Assembly: GCF_041052385.1 (NCBI RefSeq)
Contig: NZ_CP163439.1
Location: forward strand, 9,723,001 to 9,787,000
Length of the DNA stretch: 64,000 nt
DNA from: Streptomyces sp. R28
GTDB lineage: Bacteria > Actinomycetota > Actinomycetes > Streptomycetales > Streptomycetaceae
Direction of reading: 5' to 3'
Part shown: positions 26,883 through 35,359 of the stretch, piece after piece
Layout: each line of letters opens with the position of its first letter
How positions within the stretch are numbered: position 1 is the stretch's first letter
The notes under the pieces: model-generated
The model's input: the letters and a program-made list of their open reading frames with translations, nothing else
Databases searched by the model: none
What the model was told of the DNA's origin: nothing
Program-made: the position numbers and the translations under genes

Positions 26883-27554
26883 TCAGCGGACCTCGACCAG
26901 GCTGGCGAAAGCGACGACGTTCCCGTCATATCCGTTCTGTTTGGAGAAACCGCCGCCGCAGGTGATGACCCGCAATTCGGGGGTCCCCTTGGATCCGTAG
27001 ACCCGGTCGCCGGGAAAATCGTTCTTCTGGAACACCTCGATGCCGTAGACCTCGAAAACGGCCGTCTTTCCGTCCTGGCGGATGATCTCGACGCGATTCC
27101 CTTTCTGCAGGCCTCCGAGACCGTAGAACACGGCGGGGCCCTGATTGTTGTCGACATGGCCGACGACCACCGCGGTGCCCTTTTCGCCGGGGGAGACGGA
27201 GCCGGTGAACCAACCCGCCAGGTTCGGATCCTCGGGCGGCGGCGCGCCGACCCAGCCGTCCATGTCCAGACCGACCGGGATCACCGGTGCGTCGACCTGG
27301 ATCCCGGGGATCCGGACCCGGTCCGGCAGCGCGTACGGCAGCGGCCGCACGGCCCCGGCGGCGATGGCGGCGGGCACCCGGCTGTCCGCCGCGGCCGCCG
27401 TCGCGGGCTGCGGCGGCCCCACGTCGAACTCCCCCGAACCATTGCGAATGAGGGCGAGGCCGGTGAGCAGAACAAGCGCTATCACGCCCCAAGGAGCGCG
27501 CTTCTTACGGCGCTCCTCCTCTTCGGCCAGTTCGGCCAGTTCGGACGCAGACAT
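26883..27554 (-). CDS. Class F sortase
   Basis: 223 aa. One N-terminal membrane helix at about residues 21-37 (GVIALVLLTGLALI), a linker, then the sortase barrel from about residue 80: RIPGIQVDAPVIPVGLD, catalytic His in VVVGHVDNN and catalytic Cys in LRVITCGGG. Class F enzymes are common in actinobacteria and their substrates are often unclear. No LPxTG-type signal was seen in the neighbouring secreted proteins, which instead end in membrane helices with basic tails. It is divergent from the Ig-like surface protein gene at 27886. Confidence 0.9.
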   Translation of the reverse strand: MSASELAELAEEEERRKKRAPWGVIALVLLTGLALIRNGSGEFDVGPPQPATAAAADSRVPAAIAAGAVRPLPYALPDRVRIPGIQVDAPVIPVGLDMDGWVGAPPPEDPNLAGWFTGSVSPGEKGTAVVVGHVDNNQGPAVFYGLGGLQKGNRVEIIRQDGKTAVFEVYGIEVFQKNDFPGDRVYGSKGTPELRVITCGGGFSKQNGYDGNVVAFASLVEVR

Positions 27555-27885
27555 TCGACTTCCCCTCTCGACGCGGCCGTCGCCACGTCATCCGCGCATA
27601 CGAGAACGCTAAGTCCCGCGCGCGCAACCGGCGACGGGGCGGATACGAACGGGTGGCCCGACACCGTTCGGTGCGCCATCCGAGTTGCCGCCGACAGGAA
27701 AATTCTGACGGTCCGTGACCTGCGGCAATATCCGATTGTGGGCTCAATGGTCGGCATGTCCTCTCACCAGGACGGACCATCGCCGAAATGCGGCCCGGGG
27801 CACGGCATCTGAGGGTCTTTCTGGGAGGTGCTTTCTCGCCGATCGACCGGGGACGGTTCCCGGGGCGCCTTCCGCGGAGGATCAC
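27555..27885. promoter_or_regulatory. 331-bp divergent intergenic region, sortase / surface protein
   Basis: Must hold the promoters for both divergent genes. I see a small inverted repeat CACCG-TT-CGGTG at 27662-27673 and the ribosome site GCGGAGG just before 27886. No convincing -35/-10 pair or coding frame was found. Confidence 0.35.
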
Positions 27886-28380
27886 ATGCGAACTACTCGT
27901 GCCCTGGCGGCCGCGGCCACCGCGGTCGCCGCTCTCGGACTCGCCGCCCCGGCGGCCGCCGCTCGGGACGGCATGATCGGCCCGAGCAATATCGTCGCCC
28001 TGCCCAGTGTCATCGCCCGCGGCGGACAGCTGACCATCACCGTCGACGGCTGCCCACAGGGCGGCACCGCGACCTCGGATGCGTTCCGGCCCACGCAGTT
28101 GACCCCGGTCGGCGGCAGCACGGCCAAGGGCACCGCGACCATCGACAGACACGCGCGGCCGGGTGCGCACAGCATCACGGTCACCTGCATCGGCGCCGGC
28201 CGGCCCCTGACCAACCCGAACGCCTTCACCGTCATCGGTGGCGTCCGTGGCGGTCTGGGCGGCAGCAGCTCCACGGGCGCGACGCCGACCGACATGGCCA
28301 TCGGAGGTGGGCTCATTGCCGCGGCCGTCGTCGGTGGCGGCGTGTTCTGGATGCGCCGCCGGGCGGAGAAGCGGGTCTGA
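27886..28380 (+). CDS. Membrane-anchored secreted protein with Ig-like domain (paralogue 1)
   Basis: 164 aa, no named family recognised. Signal peptide (about 1-27, ending AAPAAAA), a domain of about 85 residues with two Cys (VDGC and TVTC) that could form a disulfide, a Gly/Ser/Thr linker, a C-terminal membrane helix (MAIGGGLIAAAVVGGGVFWM) and a basic tail RRRAEKR. The domain matches the protein encoded convergently at 28479-29009: GGQLTITVDGC, then G-x3-ARATVD-like and HARPGAHSITVTC. ATG at 27886 with GCGGAGG upstream. Likely displayed outside the cell membrane beside the sortase; function unknown. Confidence 0.75.
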   Translation: MRTTRALAAAATAVAALGLAAPAAAARDGMIGPSNIVALPSVIARGGQLTITVDGCPQGGTATSDAFRPTQLTPVGGSTAKGTATIDRHARPGAHSITVTCIGAGRPLTNPNAFTVIGGVRGGLGGSSSTGATPTDMAIGGGLIAAAVVGGGVFWMRRRAEKRV

Positions 28381-28411
28381 GCTGTTGCCCTTCGCAGACA
28401 TGCCGCACGTT

Positions 28412-28463
28412 CACAGGCCTTCGCCCCGGCCCCCGTCGAGGGGATCCGGGGCGAAGGCCTGTG
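28412..28463. terminator. Strong bidirectional hairpin terminator
   Basis: A perfect 18-bp inverted repeat (28412-28429 with 28446-28463) with a 16-nt loop lies between two convergent genes. Its position and perfect pairing indicate termination from both sides. Confidence 0.85.
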
Positions 28464-28478
28464 CGGAGGGGGATGGCG

Positions 28479-29009
28479 TCAGGTGTCGTCCTCGCCGGTG
28501 GGGCGCCGGGAGAGGTGGTACGCCGTCCCGAGCGAGGCCGCGATGAGCGCGGCGCCCAGGCCGATCTCCTTCAGGTCCAGCCCGGCCAGGCTGCCGCCCT
28601 CACCGGCCTGCACGCCTCGCTGCGGGTGGGGGTGGGGGTGGGGGTGCGGGTGCGGGTGCACCGGTGCGGGCCGGCCGCCGCCGATGGTGAGGTCGACGCT
28701 CTGCCAGAAGGTGCCGCAGTAGAACGACACCTCGTACACGGCCCCCGGTCTGGCGTCCCAGTCGACCGTGGCCCTGGCCGTCGTCCGCCCCCTGGGGATG
28801 GTGACCGTGTCGAAGACCCCCGAGGAGACGGCGACGCTCTGGTCGCAGCCGGTCGCGCGCAGCTTGACCTCCCCACCGGGCGCGACGGTGGCGGGCAGCA
28901 CGTTGACCCAGAAACCTGAGGCGTCGCCGCTCGCCTGAGCGGCGGGGGCGGTCATGGCGAGGGCGCTGACGCCCAGCAGTACGGCCGAAGCGATGCGTAT
29001 CGCGCGCAT
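28479..29009 (-). CDS. Membrane-anchored secreted protein with Ig-like domain and His-Pro repeat (paralogue 2)
   Basis: 176 aa. Signal peptide (to about residue 26, ending PAAQA), a domain with two Cys (RATGC and SFYC) related to the protein at 27886 (shared pattern GGEVKLRATGC, TTARATVDWDARPGA), a linker containing an uninterrupted run of six His-Pro pairs, then a C-terminal membrane helix (IGLGAALIAASLGTAYHL) and a basic tail. ATG at 29009 chosen because GGAGGAAAC precedes it and the signal peptide begins there; the frame is open upstream. The HP run could bind metal ions or act as a stiff spacer. Unknown function. Confidence 0.75.
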   Translation of the reverse strand: MRAIRIASAVLLGVSALAMTAPAAQASGDASGFWVNVLPATVAPGGEVKLRATGCDQSVAVSSGVFDTVTIPRGRTTARATVDWDARPGAVYEVSFYCGTFWQSVDLTIGGGRPAPVHPHPHPHPHPHPQRGVQAGEGGSLAGLDLKEIGLGAALIAASLGTAYHLSRRPTGEDDT

Positions 29010-29263
29010 GGTGTTTCCTCCGGGTCCCCGAGGAGCAGCCGCGGACCTGTTCCGCTTGCGCCGGAAATGCACCTCGATGATCGGAACGCTAGAAAAGCGC
29101 GCACACCCGCGCGATCGCTGTCGTACGAATGGGGCAAGGGCGTTGGGCCGCTCAGGGGACGGCGTTCCCGCGATCGGGGGACGGGAGCGGCGTGGCTGCC
29201 TCGCTTCGAGTGCCGGCGCCGTCTCCGCCCGCGTCCCCCGGCGGTCCGTCGGGTGAGGGTCCG

Positions 29264-30028
29264 TCAGCCCTTGATGTGCGGGAAGAGGTCGAGGAACGGC
29301 TCCGCCGACGCCGTGACACCGCGACTGTACGGAGAGTCGAAGTCCCAGATGAGGAAGAGGAGGAAGGCGATCAGCGCGGAGAACAGCCCGGCGAGGATCA
29401 GTTCGCGGGGTGTGCGCCGGATCTGCAGGGCGAACACCATCCCGATGGTGACGACGCCGCCGGCGATCAGCCCGAACCACACCACGCCCGGCATGGTCTC
29501 CCCGGTCGAGCTCGCACGGGCGTTGCGCGCCTGGTCGGCGGCGGTCACCTGGTCGACGAGCGGCTGGTAGGCCTGCGCCTCGAAGTCCGACCTCGGCCGG
29601 TAGTCGGTGACGTCCTCGCGGACGCGCTGCAGGAGCTCGGTGCCGCGTTCGGTGACCCGACCTTCCTCGCTCATCGTCTTCCACTCGGTGCTGACGACGT
29701 GTCCGACATAGGCGTTGACATCGCCTCGAATGCGGTCACGGACATCGGCCGGATAGACCCGGACGCGTTCCGAGATCTCGTGCAGCGCCACGGCCTCCGC
29801 CTGGACGTGGTCCTCGGCGGCGCTGCGGCCCTCCCACACGCCGGCGATGGCCAGGCCCAGGACGATGGCGTACACCACACCGATCCACATCGTCATGTAC
29901 TCGATGACGTCCGGGGTCTCGGAGGGATCCTCGTCCTCGGGGGCCGTGCGGTGCCGTAGCAGGGTGATGATGACCACCACGGAACAGGCGGCCAGCATGG
30001 CGAGGGTGAGAACAAGCCATTCGGGCAA
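29264..30028 (-). CDS. DUF4239 (bestrophin-like) membrane protein
   Basis: 254 aa with two N-terminal membrane helices (about 4-24 and 45-67), a long cytoplasmic helical region of about 110 residues, and two C-terminal helices (about 178-200 and 209-228). The arrangement, with VVYAIVLGLAIAGVWEGRSAAEDHVQAEA and LHEISERV, is that of DUF4239, distantly related to bestrophin anion channels. It lies 15 bp downstream of the Thr-Pro stalk gene on the same strand, probably in one transcript. Function in bacteria is not established. Confidence 0.82.
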   Translation of the reverse strand: MPEWLVLTLAMLAACSVVVIITLLRHRTAPEDEDPSETPDVIEYMTMWIGVVYAIVLGLAIAGVWEGRSAAEDHVQAEAVALHEISERVRVYPADVRDRIRGDVNAYVGHVVSTEWKTMSEEGRVTERGTELLQRVREDVTDYRPRSDFEAQAYQPLVDQVTAADQARNARASSTGETMPGVVWFGLIAGGVVTIGMVFALQIRRTPRELILAGLFSALIAFLLFLIWDFDSPYSRGVTASAEPFLDLFPHIKG

Positions 30029-30043
30029 CAGAAGCCTCCAGGG

Positions 30044-30656
<613 letters not shown>

Positions 30657-30983
30657 GACGAAGATCTTGAGGCCAGAGCGCGCTTTAACGGGCCCGAGCG
30701 CGGGCGGATTGCCCCGAACGGGCGACCCAAGGCCCTCGAAAGGTTTGATCGGCGGGCGCAGGTGTGACCGCCGAGACGTACGCGTGTGCGACGCGGGCCG
30801 GGCGGTGCCAGGGGGATGGGGGGAAGAGGCCGGCGTTTCACAGGTGTGATGCGGGAGTGGTCACAGCTCTCCGAAAGAAATTTGTGCGCCGGTTGAACAC
30901 GACCGGTGCTTTCGTGCGTACCTCTGGTCGTGCGGCGGCGCAGCAGGGCGCTGCAACACCCTTGTGATTATGGGGAGTTGAAG
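30657..30983. promoter_or_regulatory. 327-bp divergent intergenic region with a hairpin
   Basis: Separates the Thr-Pro stalk gene (minus) from the lipoprotein gene (plus). An inverted repeat with core CCGGT-N8-ACCGG, extendable to eight pairs with one G-T, lies at 30886-30909, about 75-98 bp before the lipoprotein start. It could be an operator or a leader hairpin. No gene was seen here. Confidence 0.4.
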
Positions 30984-31967
30984 ATGAAGACCTCGTGGCG
31001 GAGCGCCTCGCTCGTGGTGAGCGCCGTAGCGGTGGCGGCGCTGACGACGGCATGCGGCTCGGAAACCGCGCCGCCGGCGAGCAGCCAGAACGTGGGTGCC
31101 ACGGCCGCGGCCGGTGGTTACGGAAACGCCGGTACCGGCCTTGGGAACGGATCCGGTTACGACCCCGGTGCGGCGGGCCAGGAGAGCGCCGCCACACAGG
31201 CCGCGTCCGCCGGTGAGCTGTCCATTTCCACCAATCAGGAACTTGGCGAGGTGCTGACCGACAGCGCCGGTCTGACTCTCTACCGCTTCGACAAGGACAC
31301 CGCGGACCCGGCCAAGTCCAACTGCGACGGCGACTGCGCGAAGAAGTGGCCGCCGGTCCCCGCGGACGACGCCACGGCCGGTTCCGGTATCGACAAGGAG
31401 CTGCTGGGCGTGGTCACCCGCTCCGACGGCACCGAGCAGCTGACGGTCGACGGCTGGCCGGCGTACCGCTTCGCGAAGGACGCCAACGCCGGCGATGTCA
31501 ACGGTCAGGGTGTGGGCGGCACTTGGTACGCGCTGGCCCCCGACGGCAAGAAGGCGCAGGGCGGGAGCGGGGCCGAGGCGGCCGACCTGCCGGGGCTGTC
31601 GACCCGCAAGGACCCCAAGCTCGGCGAGATCGTCATCGACAAGAACGGCCACACGGTCTACCGCTTCATGAAGGACTCGCCCTGGCCGATGAAGACGGCG
31701 TGCACCGGCGAGTGTCTGGAGAAGTGGCCGGTCATCGAGCCGGTCGACGCCAAGGACACCAAGGGCATCGATCTGAAGGGGTCCGGTCCCAGGGGGCAGG
31801 GTTACGTGGTCTTCGACCGGCCCGACGGGCTGAAGCAGCAGACCATCGACTGTGTGCCGATCTACACCTTCGCCGGTGACAAGAAGCCCGGCGACACCAA
31901 CGGTCAGGGCGTCGGCGGCACTTGGTTCGCCATTCGCCCCGACGGCAAGCCGGTCGGCGCGTCGTAG
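30984..31967 (+). CDS. SCO0930-type lipoprotein with duplicated PF03640 repeats
   Basis: 327 aa. Lipobox LTTAC near residue 25, a Gly/Ser-rich spacer to about residue 75, then repeats of the secreted-lipoprotein domain PF03640: blocks LYRFDKDTADPAKSNCDGDC-AKKWPP and VYRFMKDSPWPMKTACTGECLEKWP, each followed by a GDVNGQGVGGTWYA-like end. The Cys pairs in each repeat may form disulfides. ATG at 30984 behind GGGGAG. I associate this family with S. coelicolor SCO0930, adjacent to rmdA, as here. Its biochemical role is unknown; a perfect 17-bp terminator follows. Confidence 0.85.
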   Translation: MKTSWRSASLVVSAVAVAALTTACGSETAPPASSQNVGATAAAGGYGNAGTGLGNGSGYDPGAAGQESAATQAASAGELSISTNQELGEVLTDSAGLTLYRFDKDTADPAKSNCDGDCAKKWPPVPADDATAGSGIDKELLGVVTRSDGTEQLTVDGWPAYRFAKDANAGDVNGQGVGGTWYALAPDGKKAQGGSGAEAADLPGLSTRKDPKLGEIVIDKNGHTVYRFMKDSPWPMKTACTGECLEKWPVIEPVDAKDTKGIDLKGSGPRGQGYVVFDRPDGLKQQTIDCVPIYTFAGDKKPGDTNGQGVGGTWFAIRPDGKPVGAS

Positions 31968-32281
31968 CAGTAAAGGATCACACCTCCCCAGGGTTGATCA
32001 CCTCGCGTCCGGCTCACCGGTCCGCCCCCTGAAGCTCCACGCTCAGGGGGCGGACCGGTTTGTCGTCATTCACCACGATTCTTCGTGCTCTTTCGCCATG
32101 GTTCGCAGCTCTGTGGAATGCTTCGGATGCTTTTGACGGAGGGTGCACGGGGCATCAAACAGGCACGTGCCGCTGGCAGTGACCGGGAACGGATGGTCAA
32201 TTTCCGTTTCCGCTCGCTCCTTTGGCGGGCGATCAGTAGCCTCAGCTCGAACACCGGATCGCCTACGCCTTGGAGAGATAG
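31968..32281. other. 314-bp intergenic region between lipoprotein and methyltransferase genes
   Basis: Holds the lipoprotein terminator at 32016-32059 and then about 220 bp that must carry the methyltransferase-rmdA promoter. The ribosome site GGAGAGAT precedes the ATG at 32282. No other gene or clear operator was seen. Confidence 0.5.
32016..32059 (+). terminator. Hairpin terminator after the lipoprotein gene
   Basis: Perfect 17-bp inverted repeat (32016-32032 with 32043-32059, core GGTCCGCCCCCTGA) and a 10-nt loop, followed by TTTGTCGT. It stands 49 bp after the stop codon. Confidence 0.85.
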
Positions 32282-33094
32282 ATGGAGCGTCCCGCCTGGG
32301 CCCCACGGAGCATCGACATCTCGGTGCCCAGTGTCTCGCGAATCTACGACTACTACCTGGGCGGTTCGCACAACTTCGAGGTCGACCGGGAAGCGGCCCG
32401 CAAGGCCATGGACTTCATGCCGGGACTCCCCAAGATCATGCAGGCCAACCGGGCGTTCATGCGCCGCGCGGTGCGCTTCGCGGTCGACGAGGGCATCACC
32501 CAGTTCCTGGACATAGGCTCCGGCATCCCGACGTTCGGCAACGTCCACGAGGTGGCCCAGACGGCCAGTCCCGGCGCGCATGTGGTGTACGTCGACCACG
32601 ACCCGGTGGCGGTGGCGCACAGCCAGGCGGTCCTGGCGGGCAACGACGACACGGACGTCGTCGCGGCGGACCTGCGCAAGCCGCAGGAGATCCTGGGGAG
32701 TTCCGCGGTCGAGAGCCTCATCGACCTGAACCGGCCAGTGGCACTGCTGCTCGTTGCCATACTGCACTTCGTGGAGGACGAGGACGACCCGTACGAGGCG
32801 GTGGCCCAGCTGCGCGACGCGCTCGCGCCCGGCAGTCTGCTGGTGCTCACGCATGCCTCGTACGAGGGAATCCCGCTGCCCGAGGAGCGGGCCAAGGGCA
32901 CGGTCGACGTGTACAAGGACATTCGCAACCCGCTGATCATGCGTTCGCGCGAGGGGATCGCGCGGTTCTTCGAGGGGTACGACATGGTGGAACCGGGCCT
33001 GGTGCCGATGCCGCACTGGCGGCCGGACACAGCACCGGAGGACGAGGACCCGTATGCCTTCTCCGGGTTCGCAGGCGTGGGGCGTACGGCGTGA
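32282..33094 (+). CDS. SAM-dependent methyltransferase, DUF574 family
   Basis: 270 aa of PF04672, a family greatly expanded in Streptomyces. N-terminal PSVSRIYDYYLGGSHNFEVDREAA is the family signature; the SAM site appears as FLDIGSGIPT near residue 80, VVYVDHDPVAVAHS and the later AVALLLVAILHFVEDED. It overlaps the GGDEF-EAL gene by 4 nt (GTGA), so the two are very probably translated together. Methyl acceptor unknown. In Streptomyces such genes are often placed beside developmental regulators, as here. Confidence 0.9.
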   Translation: MERPAWAPRSIDISVPSVSRIYDYYLGGSHNFEVDREAARKAMDFMPGLPKIMQANRAFMRRAVRFAVDEGITQFLDIGSGIPTFGNVHEVAQTASPGAHVVYVDHDPVAVAHSQAVLAGNDDTDVVAADLRKPQEILGSSAVESLIDLNRPVALLLVAILHFVEDEDDPYEAVAQLRDALAPGSLLVLTHASYEGIPLPEERAKGTVDVYKDIRNPLIMRSREGIARFFEGYDMVEPGLVPMPHWRPDTAPEDEDPYAFSGFAGVGRTA

Positions 33095-35226
33095 GCGCGG
33101 GGTCGGACGGGCCGGAGGACAGACTGCGCCGGTTCGCGACGATCTGGAGCCGGGCCGTCTTCCCGGTGACCTCGACGTCGTCGACCCGGCCGGAGTTCGA
33201 GGAGCAACTGCTGCCGCTGGCCCGGCGGTTGAGTGAGGCGCTCAGGGCCAGGACCTTCGACGCGGACGCGGGCAAGGCGGTCGGCGCCGCGCTCGTCGCC
33301 GCGCACTGCACCGACCCCGAGGCGCTGAGTCGCTCGCTGGACTGCGTGGACGCCTACCTCGTGCTGTACTGCGGCACCGACGGCGACCAGGAGGACCAGC
33401 GGGCACGCTCCTCGCGGCTCCAGCACGCCATGGCCGCCGGGTTCGCCCAGGCGCTGCGTGAGCGGACGCTGGCCGAGCAGGAGGCGATCTCCTCGGCCGC
33501 CCTCAAGGCGCAGGGCGTGGTCGCGCAGGCGCTGCACGCCACCGAGGCCCGCTTCCGCGCGGTGTTCGAGGGCGCCGCCATAGGAATCGGCATCGCCGAC
33601 CTGCAGGGCAACATCCTCCAGGTCAACGGCGCCCTGCTGCGCATGTTCGGGGTCTCCGAGCAGGCGATCCGCAACCGCAAGGTCAAGGAGTGGACCCACC
33701 CCGAGGACGCCCCGCAGACCTGGAAGCTCTACGACGAACTCGTACGCGGCGACCGCGAGCACTACCACCTCGAAAAGGCCTTCTACCGCCCTGACGGAAC
33801 GGTCCTGTGGACCAACCTCACGGTCTCCCTGCTGCGCGACCCCGACGGCAACCCGCAGTACCAGCTGGCCCTGATGGAGGACACCACCGAGCGGCGTCTG
33901 CTCAACCTGCGGCTGCGCTACGAGGCCACGCACGACGCGCTGACCGGCCTGCCCAACCGCACCTTCTTCTTCGAGCGCCTGGAGAAGGCACTGGGCGCCG
34001 GGGAAGGCCAGCGGTTCGGCCTCTGCTACCTCGACCTGGACGGCTTCAAGACCGTCAACGACAGCCTCGGCCACGCGGCCGGCGACCGGCTGCTCGTCGA
34101 GGTCGCCGACCGCCTGCAGTCCTGTGCCACCGCGCCCGGCGAGATGGTCGCGCGGCTGGGCGGCGACGAGTTCGTGGCGCTGACCACCGGCTCCGACACC
34201 GAGCGCGAGGTCGACGAGCTGGCCGCCCGGATCATGAACGCGCTGATCGCCCCGATCAGTGTCGACGGCCGGGAGCTGACGGTACGCGGCAGCATCGGCA
34301 TCGTCGAGGGCCCGGCCGGGGAGCGCAGTCCGGCGGAGGTCCTGCGCAGCGCGGACATCACCATGTACCGGGCCAAGTCGGCGGGCGGCAACCGCTTCGA
34401 GCTGGCCGACGAGGAGGCCGACGCCCGCGCCATCACCCGGCACGGGCTGACCACGGCGTTGCCGACGGCTCTGGACCGGGGCGAGTTCTTCATCGAGTAC
34501 CAGCCGCTGGTCCACCTCGGCGACGGCAGCGTGCGCGGCGCCGAGGCCCTGGTGCGCTGGCTGCACCCGCAGCACGGCATCCTCGGCCCGGACCGGTTCA
34601 TCCCGCTCGCCGAGCACACGGGGCTGATCGTTCCGCTCGGCCGCTGGGTCCTGGAGCAGTCGGTGCGCCAGGCGCGCGAGTGGCGAGAACGCTACGACGA
34701 CGCGGGCCCGCTCCGTATCAACGTCAACCTCTCGCCGTGCCAGCTCACCCATCCCGGGCTGGTCCAGGACACGGTGGACATCCTGGAGCGCGCGGGCGTG
34801 GCACCGGACGCGCTCTGCCTGGAGGTCACGGAGTCGGCCCTCATCGGTGCCGACGACGACCTGCTCAAGCCCCTGCGCCGTCTGGCCGAGATGGGCGTCG
34901 ACATCGCCCTGGACGACTTCGGCACCGGCTACTCCAACCTCGCCAACCTGCGCCGGCTGCCGGTGAGCATCCTCAAGCTGGACCGCTCCTTCACCCAGAG
35001 CATGCAGCAGTTCCCGGCCGACCCCGTCGACCTGAAGATCGTCGAGGGGATCGTTTCGCTCGCCCACAGCCTGAACCTGACGGTGACGGTGGAGGGCGTG
35101 GAAACGGGCGCACAGGCCGAACAGCTGCGCATCCTCGGCTGCGACACGGCCCAGGGCTGGTACTACGCCCGCCCGGGCCCACCGGAGCGGCTGCACGAAC
35201 TGGCACTGGTGGACGCCACCGGCTGA
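33091..35226 (+). CDS. rmdA: PAS-GGDEF-EAL cyclic di-GMP phosphodiesterase, RmdA-like
   Basis: 711 aa. A helical N-terminal region (about 1-150), PAS at about 155-270 (FRAVFEGAAIGIGIADLQGN), GGDEF near residue 357 and EAL near residue 485. GGDEF is intact but the upstream inhibitory RxxD is missing (TAPG precedes EMVARLGGDEF). EAL catalytic blocks are all present: EALVRW, NVNLS, EVTESALIG, DDFGTGYSNL, LKLDRSF, VEGVET. RmdA of S. coelicolor (SCO0928), a developmental c-di-GMP phosphodiesterase, lies next to SCO0930; the same neighbour is found here. GTG start overlaps the methyltransferase stop. Confidence 0.8.
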   Translation: MSAGSDGPEDRLRRFATIWSRAVFPVTSTSSTRPEFEEQLLPLARRLSEALRARTFDADAGKAVGAALVAAHCTDPEALSRSLDCVDAYLVLYCGTDGDQEDQRARSSRLQHAMAAGFAQALRERTLAEQEAISSAALKAQGVVAQALHATEARFRAVFEGAAIGIGIADLQGNILQVNGALLRMFGVSEQAIRNRKVKEWTHPEDAPQTWKLYDELVRGDREHYHLEKAFYRPDGTVLWTNLTVSLLRDPDGNPQYQLALMEDTTERRLLNLRLRYEATHDALTGLPNRTFFFERLEKALGAGEGQRFGLCYLDLDGFKTVNDSLGHAAGDRLLVEVADRLQSCATAPGEMVARLGGDEFVALTTGSDTEREVDELAARIMNALIAPISVDGRELTVRGSIGIVEGPAGERSPAEVLRSADITMYRAKSAGGNRFELADEEADARAITRHGLTTALPTALDRGEFFIEYQPLVHLGDGSVRGAEALVRWLHPQHGILGPDRFIPLAEHTGLIVPLGRWVLEQSVRQAREWRERYDDAGPLRINVNLSPCQLTHPGLVQDTVDILERAGVAPDALCLEVTESALIGADDDLLKPLRRLAEMGVDIALDDFGTGYSNLANLRRLPVSILKLDRSFTQSMQQFPADPVDLKIVEGIVSLAHSLNLTVTVEGVETGAQAEQLRILGCDTAQGWYYARPGPPERLHELALVDATG

Positions 35227-35359
35227 GTCCGGCGTATCGAACGGAAGGTCGGTCAAACAGGCGTCCAGGCGGTAAGCGTACGAGTCATCTGAGCTGCCTC
35301 TTTGCGCCCCCGCCCGCGATCACGCCATCATGCGCGCAGCTGACCGGTGGAGGGGGCCG

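Noticed and set aside
28952..29684. N-terminal extension of the second Ig-like protein up to 29684.
   Set aside because: The signal peptide and a clear GGAGGAA site place the start at 29009; the extension overlaps the DUF4239 gene in a non-coding-like frame.
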